This document shows, piece by piece, positions 22,649-34,970 of a stretch of DNA of 64,000 nt. The translations under genes were made by a program, and so were the position numbers. Source of the DNA: Dacryopinax spathularia (taxonomy: Eukaryota > Basidiomycota > Dacrymycetes > Dacrymycetales > Dacrymycetaceae); the NCBI GenBank assembly GCA_037974965.1, contig JBBPFI010000014.1, positions 744,001-808,000 on the forward strand. Direction: 5' to 3'. Each line of letters begins with the position of its first letter. The stretch's first letter is position 1. The notes below the pieces were generated by a model. The model searched no databases and was not told where the DNA came from. It saw only the letters and a program-made list of their open reading frames with translations.

Positions 22649-23633
22649 ATGGCAGCAACATGGATACGGCCGCCTACCCGGCCCGCGGAGATTGACACGC
22701 TGGTCGAAGGCGTTGGTGCGTTCTGCTGGGTCCTTTCTGATGCAACGAAGATCGCTAAGGCTGGGCAGACCGGTACAACCCGTCGAATGTGCAATACCTG
22801 GAGGACTATCTCTACCAGCAAACCCGGGAAAGACAATATGACTGTCTGGCGAACCTGGCTATCCTGAAGCTGTACGTCGCCTTCCTTAATATTCACCGAT
22901 GTTTTCGACTGATCGTTTCGTAGGTATCAGTTCAACCCGGACCTGTACAATTCCGACGTAGTCATCAACATCCTCCTGAAAGCCCTGACGGCTGCACCGG
23001 GGCCGGACTTCAATCTCTGTCTTGCATTGATCGGCGATCGCTCAGTGCGCCCAACCACCAGGCCAGTGGAAAACGTCACGACTGACTACTTCTCCGTTCA
23101 TCAGCCGTACATCAACACTGACGAGCCCGATCCGCTGCTTCCCCTCCTTCCGGAGCTGACGAAGCTGCACGAGAGCCTGCGAACTTGCCGATTCCCCCAG
23201 TTCTGGAGTCTGTACCGGAGTGAAGAGCTGGCCCCGCTCAGGGACAACTACACCGTCGAGTGTGCCGGCTTCGAGGATGCTATCCGGGAAGTAGCCGTGA
23301 AGGCCGTGAGGCAGACGTTTAAGCGGATATCAGCGAAGCGGCTAGGGAGCTATCTTGATCTTGAAGGTGAGCTGATCTTGATGGTTTCAAGCACTGTGTT
23401 CTGATCTGTCGAACAGGTGGCGAGCTCGAGGAGTATGTCCGGGAACAGGGTTGGGAGATGGATGGCGCTAATGTCGTCATCCCACCGAATGCGGACAACG
23501 TTGTGCGGTCGACAGTACAAAACGAGGAAATCAAACTTCCGCGTAAGCTGATCATCTCCCTGTGTTTTGCGAGCTTGGCTGACCTCTGTCAACAGAACTG
23601 GCAAAGATTCTCGCTCATGCACAACTGCCGTGA
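22649..23633 (+). CDS. Eukaryotic translation initiation factor 3 subunit K
   Basis: Subunit of the eIF3 complex, which binds the 40S subunit during translation initiation in the cytosol. Five exons (22649-22715, 22769-22871, 22924-23366, 23417-23542, 23596-23633) close in frame to 258 aa. Diagnostic blocks are VDRYNPSNVQYLEDYLYQQ, CLANLAILKLYQFNPDLYN, INILLKALTAAPGPDFNLCL, LRDNYTVECAGFEDAIREV (PCI/winged-helix region) and the C-terminal EEIKLPQLAKILAHAQLP. A 60-nt in-frame segment after GDRS (about 23043-23102) has intron signals, GTGCGC at the start, CTGACT and CATCAG at the end. Splicing it gives 238 aa, closer to the usual length. Confidence 0.95.
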
Positions 23634-23989
23634 TACCTCACCGGTTCATTCTTGCTTGTACTTCAAGCATCCCCTTCGGTCTACTGTGAACCTTCGCCTA
23701 GTTACGAGGAGTGCATACAACCAGGAGGTTCCTGTAGATTACGATCATAGTTCCCCCATTCCATTGCTCAGAATGGCAAGTCCACCTTTCGTATTCAGTC
23801 GGGAATGTGACGTTGAGGTCCCTGAGAACAACGCCGGATGTGCGGGACCGTTTCAGAACGTCACAGCTCAACGTCAGCGGCAACAGCCAGCAAAAGCGCA
23901 TATACCCTCCCTGCTTTCACTTTTCCTTCCATACTGCTTGTTGCTCACATCTTGAGCACCAAAATTGATGCTGCATTGTCTGGAGTGAA
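23634..23989. promoter_or_regulatory. Promoter region of the GH5 gene
   Basis: 356 bp between two genes in the same direction. Open frames here are shadows. A stretch at 23838-23990 is open but has no start context or family signal. Confidence 0.35.
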
Positions 23990-26063
23990 ATGTCCACCTC
24001 CAGGGATCCGCACGCGATCCCCATCACCGCGGTCGACACCGAGACGCACCAGATCGTCGACGCCCACGGCCGACAGCGCTTCTTCCGTGGTCTCAACGTC
24101 GTCTACAAGATCGCTCCCTTCATCCCCCTAACAGACAGGTTCGACGGCCACCTGTCATTCAACATCGACGACCTGCGTGTCTGGAACTCGCTCAACCTCA
24201 ATGTCGTCAGGCTTAACATCCCTTGGGCTGGGGTCGAGCCAGAGAGGGACAAGTATGATGAGGCGTATATCCTTAAAGTGAGAGAGCTTGTGAGACTGTG
24301 TGCGAAGGAAGGCGTGTGGGTCGTGCTCGATGCACACCAGGATATCTACACGGAGCGGTTCTGCGGCAATGGAGTGCGTTTGGCTAGCTATACGGGCTTG
24401 TGAGCCGCGGCTGAGTGTGAGCACAGATGCCAGATTGGAGCGTAACGAGAGATGAAGGATATTTGGGCACATGGGCGTTCCCACGACCGATCAAGCCGTG
24501 GCCTGCACAGTACGGACCTGACTGTATGCGCTTCTATACTGAGCGCACGAGCTTGGCTGACAACCATCTAGCCAAGTTCCCATTAATAGGCACTCCTGCC
24601 GTCAAGGAATACGACTTGACAGGAGAGAATTGGGGTCCCGTGAGTTGTGCGTATGCGCATGGGGTGATGGCTCCTGATCATTTCGAGGACAGTTCTATGC
24701 AAGCGACGCTTGTACAAGGGCATTTTGGGGATTATACACAGTACGTTCTCTAACCGCGTAACTTCGGAGGCCTTGGCCTAATGAGACTCGTAGAATCAAG
24801 ATGGGATACGAGATCACTTCGTTGAGGCATGGAGACGAGTTGCGGTCGCGATGAAGGATGAGCCAAATCTTCTGGGTTATAGTGCGTCTATCCCCGTATG
24901 ACCGGGAGGAACACTTTTCAAGCCCAGCATACAGCAATAATGAACGAGCCCGCTGTCTCCGCCAAATCCTTCCTCCGGTGGCCGTACAATTTCTTCCTGA
25001 ACAAAGCTGCAACGGAGCGAGGACACCTGCTCGACCTATATGACGCCGTGACGAACGCGATCCGCACCGCCGACCCGGACCACCTGATCTTCTTCGAGCC
25101 GGCTTGTGGAAACTCAGGCGGTCACTTCCCGCGTCCTCCAGGGTGTCCGCCGGTGAAAGGGGAGAGCAAGGAGGAAAACCATAGGAGGGTAGAGGCGGCC
25201 AAGGCGAAGAGCGTGCTGAGTTGGCATTATTATCCTACTCCGCTGGAGCCGGATACGTGGGTTGCGGTGTTTACGCGACGAGATGGGCAAGTGAGGAAGA
25301 TCGGGTGCGGGGCGATGGTGCGTCTGGCTTTCAGCTCTATCACCCAACCCACTAACTCCGCTCTCAGCTGACGGAGTTCGACACTGGGTTTGATGGCGGT
25401 AGTAAGTTGGCGTTTTGCAAGGCCCCAACAGCGGCGCTAAGCAGGATCGCACAGGGAAACACGATCATATTCTTGGCACATTCGAAGCATGCGATCGTCA
25501 TCTCATCTCTTGGATAGGCTGGCAATACAAGAGTGAGTTCCCTCTTCTCAACCCGTACGAAGAGATTGAAATGCTGATGAAGGCATGCCTGCCCACGTAG
25601 GATACTTCCATGGTACGTCGTATTTCATAACCCATAGAGAACTCTTTTGATACAGATTACAGTGTCTGGTTGTCCCACCGACGGTTGTCTGGTCGAACAC
25701 GAATCCCCAACACCGGTCGTCCGTCCACTCTACGCCAAGCTGTTCTCTCGAACGTACGCTTCAGCCGTCGCCGGCGAGCTGAAGTACCTACATCACGACT
25801 ACGCCACCTCATCCTTCTCCATGCACTATGTTCCCAAAGGAACAGGAGACGACGCGGTAACAGAAATCAAGTTCAGCTCGCAGTGGCACTATCCGAACGG
25901 TTTCGTGGTGAAGCTAGAGGGAGATGATATGCGCTGGGAAAAGCTTGACGAGCAGACGATTGGGGTTTGGGCCAAGGAGGGACAGGAGATCGTCAAGGTG
26001 TTCATAGATGCCAAACCTGCGTTAGACGTCCAGGAGGCGGAGGCTTCGATCGAGGTACGATGA
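23990..26063 (+). CDS. GH5 (subfamily 12-like) endoglycoceramidase-related glucosidase
   Basis: Intracellular glycosphingolipid or steryl-glucoside hydrolase of the EGCrP type. Ten exons close in frame to 530 aa: 23990-24373, 24427-24523, 24572-24639, 24693-24740, 24794-24881, 24935-25317, 25368-25401, 25455-25532, 25601-25612, 25663-26063. There is no signal peptide. Blocks include FFRGLNVVYK, NLNVVRLNIPWAGVEPE, VVLDAHQDIYTE, WGPFYASDACTRAFWGLY and LGYTIMNEP (acid/base Glu). They continue with PDHLIFFEPACG, SWHYYPTP and MLTEFDTGFDGG (nucleophile Glu). After the barrel comes a beta-domain (RTYASAVAGELKYLHHDY). In known fungi EGCrP1 cleaves glucosylceramide and EGCrP2 ergosteryl glucoside; which one this is cannot be told here. 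Exon 9, at only 12 nt, is unusually small. Confidence 0.9.
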
Positions 26064-26186
26064 GGTCGCCTTGACAGAGGCTAGACGCTATGCGCGCTGC
26101 ACGTCTGAGGGCGGCGACGAAGCTATATCTATCAAAATCAGCCTCTTTTAGCTAGAATGAGGCGATGAGCGTACCTTGACTGTACA

Positions 26187-27326
26187 CTATCGTATCTCTC
26201 CGGGCGGTGGTTCCCACACGCGAACCTCGCAAACTTCTCGCAACCTTTCGATATCCGCCTCCGGGTAGAACTTCATCGTCCACTCGCTCAGCTCCACACA
26301 TTTGAGCGGCAGGACCTTTTGCCCGCCGCCTCCGAATGCTCCCAAGCTGGTCTGGCTTCTGCTCAACCTCGCCCTCGCCAACCCGAGGATCGCCGGCATC
26401 CAGACCGGGAATTCGTGTATGCTCAGTACTTGCAACCGCGGTGCCAGAACGGTGGGCGCGTGAGGATTGGCGAGCCGGCCCAGGAGATCGTCGAAAGTCG
26501 ACTGGAAGCGCCAGCTGTGTGACAGTCGTAGGGACTCTACGTTCGGCGTATGTCGGAGGACGGCCAGCACGTCTTCCGTCGTGATCGCATACTGGAAGGT
26601 GATTTCCTTCACGCTTTCAAACATGTCCATAGCGGCTAGCGTCATTGGCCGGATCCGTTGGCCGTATCGATGTTCGTCGTTGACTAGCAGATGTAAGGTC
26701 TCGAGGTTCGGCGCCGAGAAGGATGACAGGACGACCTGTGTCTCTTGCGCCCAGTCGGAGATCTTCAGTTTCTTTAATCGGCCGAGAGTGGGACGTGGAC
26801 TGGGAACCGGTGGATTGAGTGGTTGATGGAAGAACCGGGTGATCTCAAGCTCGCAAAGGTCCGTGTTGCGCTCGAACAGGGCAAGCGGCTCTTCCCATGG
26901 CGAGCAGAGCGAGTGCAGCATCATGCGCTTAACTCCATTGATTGGGAGCGCGACGAGCACTTCCATCCACGGCCGATAAGCCTCTTTGTCCTCCACCTCT
27001 AACCACACCACCCTCTTCGCCCGCTCCTCCGTAATCAGCTCTCGGAAAGCCTCGCTCACGCTGGCTTGCACATGCAGCGGATAGTTGCCGGAGAGCGACA
27101 AGCAGAACTGGGCGTAGTCGACGAATCCTCGATGCAGGGGAATATTGCGCCATATAGACGGAGTGTGTAGCGCGGTTGCATTCCATGAGCGACTGACGAG
27201 TCGAATGGTGGAATGGAATTGCATGAGAGATGACCATCTTCTGCCCGGCTGCTCATCCCAATCATCGACCACAGCTTCGAAGATGAGCTGTAGCAATTCC
27301 GGGGGAAGATCATTGGAGGTCGACAT
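26187..27326 (-). CDS. F-box domain protein
   Basis: Single-exon 379-aa protein. Residues 5-60 form an F-box-like motif (LPPELLQLIFEAVVDDW ... RLVSRSWNATALHTPSIWRNI), which would bind Skp1 in an SCF ubiquitin ligase. The rest has the loose leucine-rich pattern of agaricomycete F-box proteins (LKKLKISDW, LETLHLLVN, VESLRLSHSW), the presumed substrate-recognition part. Such genes are in large families in mushrooms, and the substrate cannot be guessed. It lies tail-to-tail with the GH5 gene, 124 bp apart. Confidence 0.8.
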   Translation of the reverse strand: MSTSNDLPPELLQLIFEAVVDDWDEQPGRRWSSLMQFHSTIRLVSRSWNATALHTPSIWRNIPLHRGFVDYAQFCLSLSGNYPLHVQASVSEAFRELITEERAKRVVWLEVEDKEAYRPWMEVLVALPINGVKRMMLHSLCSPWEEPLALFERNTDLCELEITRFFHQPLNPPVPSPRPTLGRLKKLKISDWAQETQVVLSSFSAPNLETLHLLVNDEHRYGQRIRPMTLAAMDMFESVKEITFQYAITTEDVLAVLRHTPNVESLRLSHSWRFQSTFDDLLGRLANPHAPTVLAPRLQVLSIHEFPVWMPAILGLARARLSRSQTSLGAFGGGGQKVLPLKCVELSEWTMKFYPEADIERLREVCEVRVWEPPPGEIR

Positions 27327-27795
27327 CGCGAGACTCTTGATTTCTTTGCTTTTATCCCAGTACCAATAATCGTATGCGCGTATGCGGTGAGCCTGGTCAG
27401 GAGATTAAGAGGGGATAGTACTACTGTAGCAGTAGCAGCGGTGACATTGTGAAGTAGTCTAACCACCGCGCACTCTCGTTGTCATGACTCGGTGAAAGTG
27501 AGCGGTTGAACCCTGTGCCTTCGCTGACGTAGCGGCTCCAGAAACGTCAACCAAACTCATACTGCAAGATCTTCCACTGTATTCTGCTCAACGCAAGTCG
27601 CTCTCAGTGGTAACAATCGGTTTATACGGGTGAAATGAGTAGCAATACAAAGCACACGATCAAAGGGCTACTTCAATGACAAATTTAGCCTCCCAGCATC
27701 CTTCGACGCTTCCGAGTCACCTCCTCCACAGTGAACACCGGCCCACTCTGTTCATTTCTGCCACCTTCCGTGCGACGCATACGTCGTATGGGAGT
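27327..27795. other. Intergenic, F-box promoter
   Basis: 469 bp holding the F-box gene promoter (minus strand) and the 3' end of the next gene. A single isolated GTCATGAC is at 27481, one of only two outside the right-hand element. No gene is seen. Confidence 0.4.
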
Positions 27796-29376
27796 TCACC
27801 AGCAACGGATGTCGTCCGGGTTTACTGGATGCCTCTTGCGAGTCGATTTCCTCAAAGGAAGCGCAGACGTCACGCTCACTGTAGGGCTTGCGAGGTGGAT
27901 TTGTCCATCGCCATTATTGCTGGGTTGTGAAGAGCTGGCGATGGGGCCTTCCGTCTCCCCATGCGCTTGTAGGCTGATGTTGGGTCTTTTTCGTTTACGA
28001 GGTCTCTGGCGATCTTGCTGTCCGTTTTGATCGTCACTTTCTGCGAGCGGTTTGATAGGGTGCAGGGAACTCCCTTGGGCCAGGATTTCACTGTCTTCGT
28101 CTTTCGCTCGTTTCCGCTTTCCGGCACCTTGCTTGGGCTTGCTGTTCGAGTCTTTTTCTGGCTTGGTCAAGACCGGAGGATGGGGAATGCTGGGCTCTGC
28201 GTTCAAAAGCTTGTGATTTAGGTCAATCACCTGCGGCGTAGCAACTGGCGAAGAGAGGTGTTTGGGTGGAGAGGGCGGAGCTGGGTTTATCTTCTCTGTT
28301 CGGAAACTCAGCTCCTGGAAAGCCAGTTCTGGTGAATCACGTACCCGCAGCAAGCCCTTCCTCACATCTGCTGACGGCCGGAAGAAGACTAGATGTACGC
28401 AAAGTGACACAGTGTGCTCCACCCAACGGTTGCTCCCCATTCGAGCTTGCCGCAAGCGAGTCAATCGGTGGGAGAGTACGAGACGTCGAAGACGACGTGC
28501 CATGGTTCTCGCCGGCGGTCTCTAGCGTAGCAGTGCGAGTCAGCTTTGTTTCGAAGGGCCATAATTTTACTTACCATGGGGTGAGAGTTCCTGTTCTACC
28601 ACTAGGATTGGACGGGTCAGAGCAGCTGAAGCATTCGTGTATGCCGGCTCTTGCTCTTCTCCGACATCGGTGAGCTGTGGAAGGAAACGGTGAATCATGG
28701 AAACGGTGGATGCTACACTCTCGGCTTCGCTCGACCCTACGGCTTCGGCAGACAAGTCCAGCTCGACCTCTTCATAGCTTTCTGGAGCGGGCTCCTTGGT
28801 CTCGACAAGAGGATGGTCGGGCCATGTTTCAGGTTCGTGTGACGTGGGTGAAAGAGGGGAATTATCGCATGGTGCGGCGTCAACATCCGGCGATGATCCG
28901 ATGGATTGGGCTGGCTCGTCAGGAGGGGCGGCTCCAGGTTCAACTGCTGGAGACTCGGAGGGCGTGGGCTCGGGTGGGGCTTGTCGAATCGCTAACTGAG
29001 ATCCGTGCTCAACGATTTGGTTGGAGGCTGGGCCGACAATGACGACAGGCGCTACATCGACAGGTGCGGGTGTTTTCTTGCATTGGGGTCCGTGCTTCGC
29101 AAACGAGCTGGCCCACCTGGAATATTCTTCCCGATCCGCATCGGTGTAGGTATAGCGAGGACTGCTGGAGTTTTGGTTCTCCCAGAGCTCTCGATAGACT
29201 GTATTGCTCTCAGGAGACCCGCCCGAGTAAAAGTTCCCATCGTCCCCGAAATAATACCACTCTATTCGGGGCTCGTGGTGGGGAGGTGGGTAATATATGC
29301 GCACGAACGGGAGAGCAGTCCGTTCGGCTGAGAACTCCGAAGTAGGGAAGGGGTATGTCGTGGAGAACGAGGCCAT
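27796..29376 (-). CDS. Hypothetical basic, Ser/Pro-rich protein, probably nuclear
   Basis: Three exons (28575-29376, 28423-28521, 27796-28370) close in frame to 491 aa. The start at 29376 (MASFSTTYPFPTSEF) is the first Met before the conserved-looking head RIYYPPPHHEPRIEWYYFGD; the frame is open up to 29544. The middle is acidic and Pro-rich. The C-terminal third has several basic clusters that would serve as nuclear signals (GKRKRAKDED, RPRKRKRPN, LRKSTRKRHPVNPDD). The second intron begins GTGGAG, a weak donor, and is inferred from frame. No domain is recognised; a chromatin- or DNA-associated role is only a guess from the basic clusters. Confidence 0.6.
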
Positions 29377-30227
29377 GGTAGGTATGAAGTTGACGGAGAT
29401 GGGGAGGCAGAAGGTTCGCTCAAAGAAAAGGCGCCGAGAACAGGGAGGGGGCCACGTACCCCTCTGGCTAGCATATATGTGTCGAGCGTAGCGTCGTGGT
29501 TCCCTGGTTGTGCGAGCGGAGATAGCCGCTTCCGAAGCCACCATGGTCCTGCAGAAAATCCCGTGCCAGAGTCATCACCGATTTCCGTCTGCAGCTACCG
29601 AGGCAGTGTGTCACCGGTTTGCATATGGCGCACATGCGGCGACCGTAGTGCGGCTACCAGGAGAGGTTGAATCGAGATAGGGGTGGCCGGGAAGAAACCG
29701 CTTCAAAGTCATAGTCAAGAGTCAGGAATCATGCAGCTCCCGAGCATTGTTGGAATAATACGAGTCAAAGTCCAGAATCATTAACAGGGTTTCGAATAGT
29801 AGTAGCCAGGCCGCTTAAATCGCCGCTGGATAAACCAGACACTCCAAGCAATAGCCAGGTCGCCCCGTCTAAATGGAGAGCCTGATGGTCACAGCAAGAT
29901 GCCAGGCAGTGCATATTGGAACGTTCCATAGCATCGACGTTTTCGTGTCGGCGTACGAAGGATGTCGCCTCTAACGCCGTTTATACGAGTTGGAGAAAAA
30001 AGTTGCTGGTGAGGATTCAAGCCCTGGTTCTGCTTCTTGACAACAGAAGCGATGATGGTGGCTGTTCCGAGAAGCGCGAAAAGCATCCGCAGGGACGCGT
30101 CAGATCGTGAGCGGAGGCACTTGGGCTTTCTGGAGTAACTGAGAACGGGCAGACTGAACGAACTACGAGCGCATACATCTAAGGCTTTGCGTATATCCTT
30201 TGCACACGACCGTCTCTCCCTCACGCC
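29377..30227. promoter_or_regulatory. Divergent promoter region, hypothetical protein / RPN2
   Basis: 850 bp between the two divergent starts. No gene is seen; ORFs at 29479-29670 and 29889-30224 show no family signal. I could not find a PACE-like proteasome box (GGTGGCAAA) next to RPN2. Confidence 0.4.
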
Positions 30228-33200
30228 ATGGTCGCCCAGATGCAGACCTCAGCTGGTAAGTACAGCTCTACGTGTTGTCGGAGGTGACTATTGACGCGAA
30301 GAATGCAGCTGGCGCGCTCGCTCTGTTGTCCGAACCAGAGCCCGAGATCCAGGAGTATGCGCTGCAGAGCTTGAACGATCTGGTCGACCAGTTCTGGGCT
30401 GAGGTGTCAGAGGAGATCACAACAATGTACGTGTCATGGAGGACGAACGCTGTTGCGGAATCTGACGTCTGAGCAGAGAAACCTTGTACGAATCCTCCTC
30501 GCTTTCACCATCTTCTCGAGCTCTCGCGGCCCTCATTGCCAGCAAGGTCTACTACAACCTGCAGGAGTACGACGATGCGCTCACCTTTGCCCTGGGCGCG
30601 GGAGAGCTATTTGACGCCGAGCGAAAAAGTGGACGGAGTCCGGAGTATGTGGAGACCATCATTTGTGAGCACGGCGCAATACCACCAGCTCCCATATGCT
30701 TACACAGCTCGGCAGCGAAATGCATAGACACGTATATTGCGAAACGAACAGCCATGCCCGACCCAGAAGACCCAAATACGGATGCCAAGGCCGCCGCTTC
30801 TGCTGTAGACCCGCGTCTTCAAGGCATCATAGAGGGGATCTTCCGAGCGGACATAGAGGATGGGGAGTACAAGCAGGTGCGTTTACCGTGAGAAGTTTCC
30901 CGATCACGTACTGATAAATGCTAGGCACTTGGTGTTGCCCTCGAGTCCTCAAGATTTGATGTCATTCAGCGAATTCTGTCTCGCTCGCCCGACGCGGAAC
31001 TCCTCTCCTATGTCCTTTCCGCCCTGACCGAACATACCGTATCCAATCCCCATGTTCACTTCCGTGAAAAAGTCTTGCGATACCTTCTCGCCTTGTTCCC
31101 CGCCCTCCCTAATCCCGACTACTTCTCCACCACCCGCATCCTCCTTCTCCTGAACGACGCTGCCCTGGCTTCCAATTTCCTCAAGGACCTTACCGAAAAC
31201 AAGGAGGAAGAGAAGCAGTCGATCGCTCTTCAGATGGCGTTCGACCTGGTAGATTCGGGAACACAAGAATTCCTTGACCAGGTCAAGTCGAATGTTCCTG
31301 GCCCGACGGAGGATGGGTCGCCAGACGCCTTTGCCAAGCTTCGCCGCATCTTGACCGGCGAGGAAAGCGTTGCATTGTATCTGGAGTTCCTGAAGCGAAA
31401 CAACCATGTCGATATGCTCATCTTGAAGAACACAAAGGACGCGCTTGAGGCGCGTTCTAGCGTGTACCACTCCGCACTCAGCTTCGCCAACGCGTATATG
31501 CATACCGGCACAACAAGTGATACCTTCCTGCGGGACAACTTGGAGTGGCTCGGACGGGCGACGAACTGGTCGAAATTCACTGCTACCGCCGCCCTCGGTC
31601 TGCTGCACAAGGGCAGCCTGTCCCGGAGCATGCAAATACTGGGTCCCTACCTCCCACCAGAGAACGGACCAAGCCAGAGCGTCTACAGTGAGGGTGGTGC
31701 ATTGTATGCACTCGGTCTGATCCATGCCAATCGTGGCGAGGCTGTCTTGGGGTACCTGAAAGGTATTCTGAGCAGTGCCGGCCGGGATGAGGTCGTCCAG
31801 CATGGTGCTGCCTTGGGTCTTGGTGTCGCTGGCATGGCGAGCGAGAATGAGGGTATGTGCGCCTTACCTTTGCGAGATGTTCAGTTCTGACAGCATTTAT
31901 TAGATGTGTATGAAGAGCTCAAGACTGTACTGTTCAGCGACTCTGCTGTTGCAGGCGAGGCGTGCGGATATGCGATGGGTCTTGTTATGCTTGGTACTGG
32001 CCAGCGCAAGGCATTTGACGAGATGCTGCAGTACGCGCATGAGACGCAGCATGAGAAGATCATCCGTGGAATGGCTATGGGCATGGCTTTCCTGTATTAC
32101 GGAAAGCAGGAAGCAGCGGATGAGGTGATTGACATGTTAATCAAGGAGAAGGTGTGTCCGACTGTTCTAGATATTTCTAGTCGTCCCTAATTGCGGCTGT
32201 AGGACCCAATTCTGCGGTATGGTGGTGTCTACGCCATTGCCCTCGCGTATGCCGGCACATCCAACAACAGCGCAGTGCGCCGTTGTCTGCATCTTGCCGT
32301 CTCGGACACCAGCGACGACGTCCGAAGAGCCGCTGTTACCGCCCTTGCTTTCCTCCTCTTCAAGAACCCGAGTCAAGTGCCGCGAGTAGTGCAACTCCTC
32401 AGCGAAAGCTACAATCCGCATGTGCGCTATGGTGCCACCCTCGCTCTTGGAATCAGCTGTGCGGGTACTGGTCTTCAAGATGCTGTCGAGCTGCTCGAGC
32501 CAATGACGAAGGACTCGATCGATTTTGTCCGACAAGGCGCGATGATCTCGCTCGCCATGATCCTCGTTCAAAGGACAGCTGCTGCCTCTCCGGCTGTCAC
32601 GTCGACCCGTGCACTGTACGCCAAGGTCATCGCCGACAAGCACGAAGACCCAATGGCACGATTCGGTGCCACCCTTGCCCAAGGCCTGATCGACGCAGGC
32701 GGGCGGAACGTGACCATCTCCCTGCAAAGCCGGGCCGGCGGAGCGAACATGAGCGCAATAGTCGGCATGGCGCTCTTCACGCAGTTCTGGTACTGGTACC
32801 CGCTTGCTCACTGTGCATCGCTCGCTTTCTCCCCTACGGCCATCATTGGCGTCACGGGCGACCTGAAGGTGCCCAAGTTCGAGTTTGTCTCACAGGGCCG
32901 GCCGAGCTTGTTCGCTTATCCCGCACCGACAAAGCCGCCGACGAAGGAGACGGTCGAGAAGGTTGCGGCTGCTGTGCTGTCTACTACTGCAAAGGCGAAG
33001 GCGAGGGCAAAGACGAAGGAGCAGGAGAAGGCACAGGATGGGGATGCTATGGAAACTGTGCGTGCAAAACCTTCTATGTTGTCTTAACCTGACTGATTGC
33101 CTTTCCAGGATGAGAAGCCCTCCACCACCCAGGCCGAGCAAAAGGAAGGCGCGGACGGCGCGAAGCCAGAAGGTGAGACTGCCCCCGCCCACCCGAAGAA

Positions 33201-33654
33201 ACGCGAGCCTTCGTCGGAGAAGCTCACCAATATGTCCCGCGTTCTGCCCGCCCAACTCCCGCACATCGTCTTCCCACCCGACGGCCGTTTCTTCCCTATC
33301 CGTCCCGTAACTGGCACTGCCCGTCCCGCTTCGCACACGCGCAAGCACTCCACCAAGGGTCGCGCTCCCAGCGCAGCAGCAGGCGCAAGCGTCAACAGCG
33401 CCCAATACGCCGGCGGAGGAGGCATAATCGTCCTGATCGACAAACGCCCCGGCGAGCCAGTAGAGTATATCGAGCCCGAAGGCCCTCCAGCTGCGCCTGC
33501 TCCTCCCGCTCCCGCTGCTGCAGCAGGCGGGGAGGGGATGGACGTGGATGGCGGTATACACCCGATTGAGATGGATGGGGATGAGGCGGAGATGCCCCAG
33601 TCGTTCGAGTATCCGTTCGGGAATGACGGCGGGCCGACGGGTGCGTCTGCGTAG
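30228..33654 (+). CDS. RPN2: 26S proteasome regulatory subunit RPN2 (PSMD1)
   Basis: Largest non-ATPase scaffold of the 19S base; it holds RPN13 and contacts RPN1/RPN6 for substrate delivery. About seven introns, and roughly 1,000 aa, the usual size. The N-terminal helical domain reads [19 protein letters not shown] and [20 protein letters not shown]. The proteasome/cyclosome repeats run from about residue 400 to 770 with Gly-Ala rich helices ([33 protein letters not shown]-like, [32 protein letters not shown]). A Lys/Glu/Ala-rich insert follows, then the C-terminal [18 protein letters not shown] and [20 protein letters not shown], the region that binds RPN13. It starts at ATG 30228 with a 28-nt first coding exon (GTAAGT at 30256). 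Confidence 0.96.
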
Positions 33655-33930
33655 GATCTCCTCCTGTGTAGGTAGAATCCAACGACGGAGCGGAGTCCTA
33701 GTAGCAGCTAGTAGTGGTAGTGTACAAAGTCTATCCAAATATCGAGATTAAACCTGCCCTGCCCCAGTCCAATCGGGATGCTTGGCAAAAAGGGCCGTAT
33801 CATCAACCCTTCCCTTCTGGACCAATCAGGTAGCGAATCCGGGTCCCTTTTGGCAATGAATGGGAAGTTTCAGAAGCGGACGCGTGACATCACACCGCTC
33901 ACACTCCGAACTCAGATTCATTCGTCCATT

Positions 33931-34411
33931 CGCCGCCGGGCGAGCGAATTAGTCGGATAGCATCTTGTTACGGGGTTATTTGGCCGGCTAGCATCTTTCC
34001 GCCCATTTCTGCTATCTAGCATCAGTCCTGCGCTTAAGCCAACATAGAGTGTGTGTTACCTCCGCATAAGCATTAAAAAAATGCACCAAAATTTCTATTG
34101 CTGTCCGCCCCTAACCTTGTGGGGGCAAGCTTTCTTTTGAGGCTGCGCTTCCCTTTTCCTCCCAAGTGAATGTGAGCGGTATATTCTATTCAGCTGCTTT
34201 CTGCGGCTGTAAAAACATAACAAGAAAGATCATTCTACTGAGTATATGTTGTCCAAATAAATATCTGGGACATCGCTGACACTTAAAAAAGTCTTATGTT
34301 AGCTTAATCGCAGGACCCTGATGCTAGATGGCAGAAATGGGCGCGAAGATGCTATCCGACAAAATAACCCTGTACAAGATGCTATCCGACTAATTCGCTC
34401 GCCGCCGGGCG
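33931..34411. mobile_element. Foldback / MITE-like element with about 100-bp inverted arms
   Basis: The left arm (33931 to about 34032) and right arm (about 34309-34411) are inverted copies with roughly 85% identity by eye. Both contain GCGAGCGAATTAGTCGGATA, then GCATCTTGT, GGGTTATT, CGCCCATTTCTGC and ATCTAGCATCAG. Weaker matching continues inward to about 34055 and 34285 (TTAAGC.AACATA). The 230-bp centre has no coding capacity. This is the form of a non-autonomous DNA transposon or foldback element. The target-site duplication is not clear. Confidence 0.65.
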
Positions 34412-34480
34412 TTCTCGGCATTCTTCGCCATGTGTGCAGGCAGATTGGCGATCCACTACATCCAGGTTCCGTGACAATCG

Positions 34481-34501
34481 CTATGCGCGGCACGCGCATA
34501 G
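34481..34501. repeat. Perfect hairpin, 9-bp arms
   Basis: CTATGCGCG and its complement separated by 3 nt. It belongs to a group of three hairpins in this island. Confidence 0.6.
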
Positions 34502-34704
34502 TGCATAGGACCCTTGCACAGCCGCTAAGGTTCAAATTTCGCACAGCCGCGAAAATGCTTCCTTTTTAAATTACATATATCAAGCAATTATAGCATTATT
34601 AAAGCCATTAAACCAAATTATAAACCTGTGAATGCATGCCAGACTGTGCAGAATTAATGCAAAATTTTCGGAAAATTAATCGGAGCAAAATTGACAAAAA
34701 CAGA

Positions 34705-34725
34705 GTTAGCGGCTATGCCGCTAAC
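34705..34725. repeat. Perfect hairpin, 9-bp arms
   Basis: GTTAGCGGC and its complement separated by TAT. Confidence 0.6.
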
Positions 34726-34779
34726 TTTGTCCTCCTATTTTTGGCCCCGCTTTGCCCTAAAATAGCAAACTATGCCCTA

Positions 34780-34850
34780 AGTTAGGGTTAGGAATGTTAG
34801 GGTTAGGGTTAGGTCGGTAGGGATAGGGTTAGGGTTGGGTCGGTAGGTTG
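34780..34850 (+). repeat. Interstitial telomere-like (TTAGGG) repeats
   Basis: Several full TTAGGG units in tandem (GTTAGGGTTAGG at 34781 and TTAGGGTTAGGGTTAGG from about 34797), then degenerate units (GGATAGGGTTAGGGTTGGG, CGGTAGG). TTAGGG is the common fungal telomere unit. The array is internal and flanked by single-copy genes on both sides. Confidence 0.8.
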
Positions 34851-34970
34851 TAAACGGTATCCTACAATTATTTTGTTACATTTTTGTTGTATTTTATTAG
34901 TATTTATTACTTATTACCCAGGGTCAGGGTCCAATCGCGCCGCGGAAGCGGAAGCAAATGGAAGCAAAAA

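Noticed and set aside
27481-27488. GTCATGAC upstream of the F-box gene as a mobile site
   Set aside because: It is a single copy with no variants nearby and fits chance.
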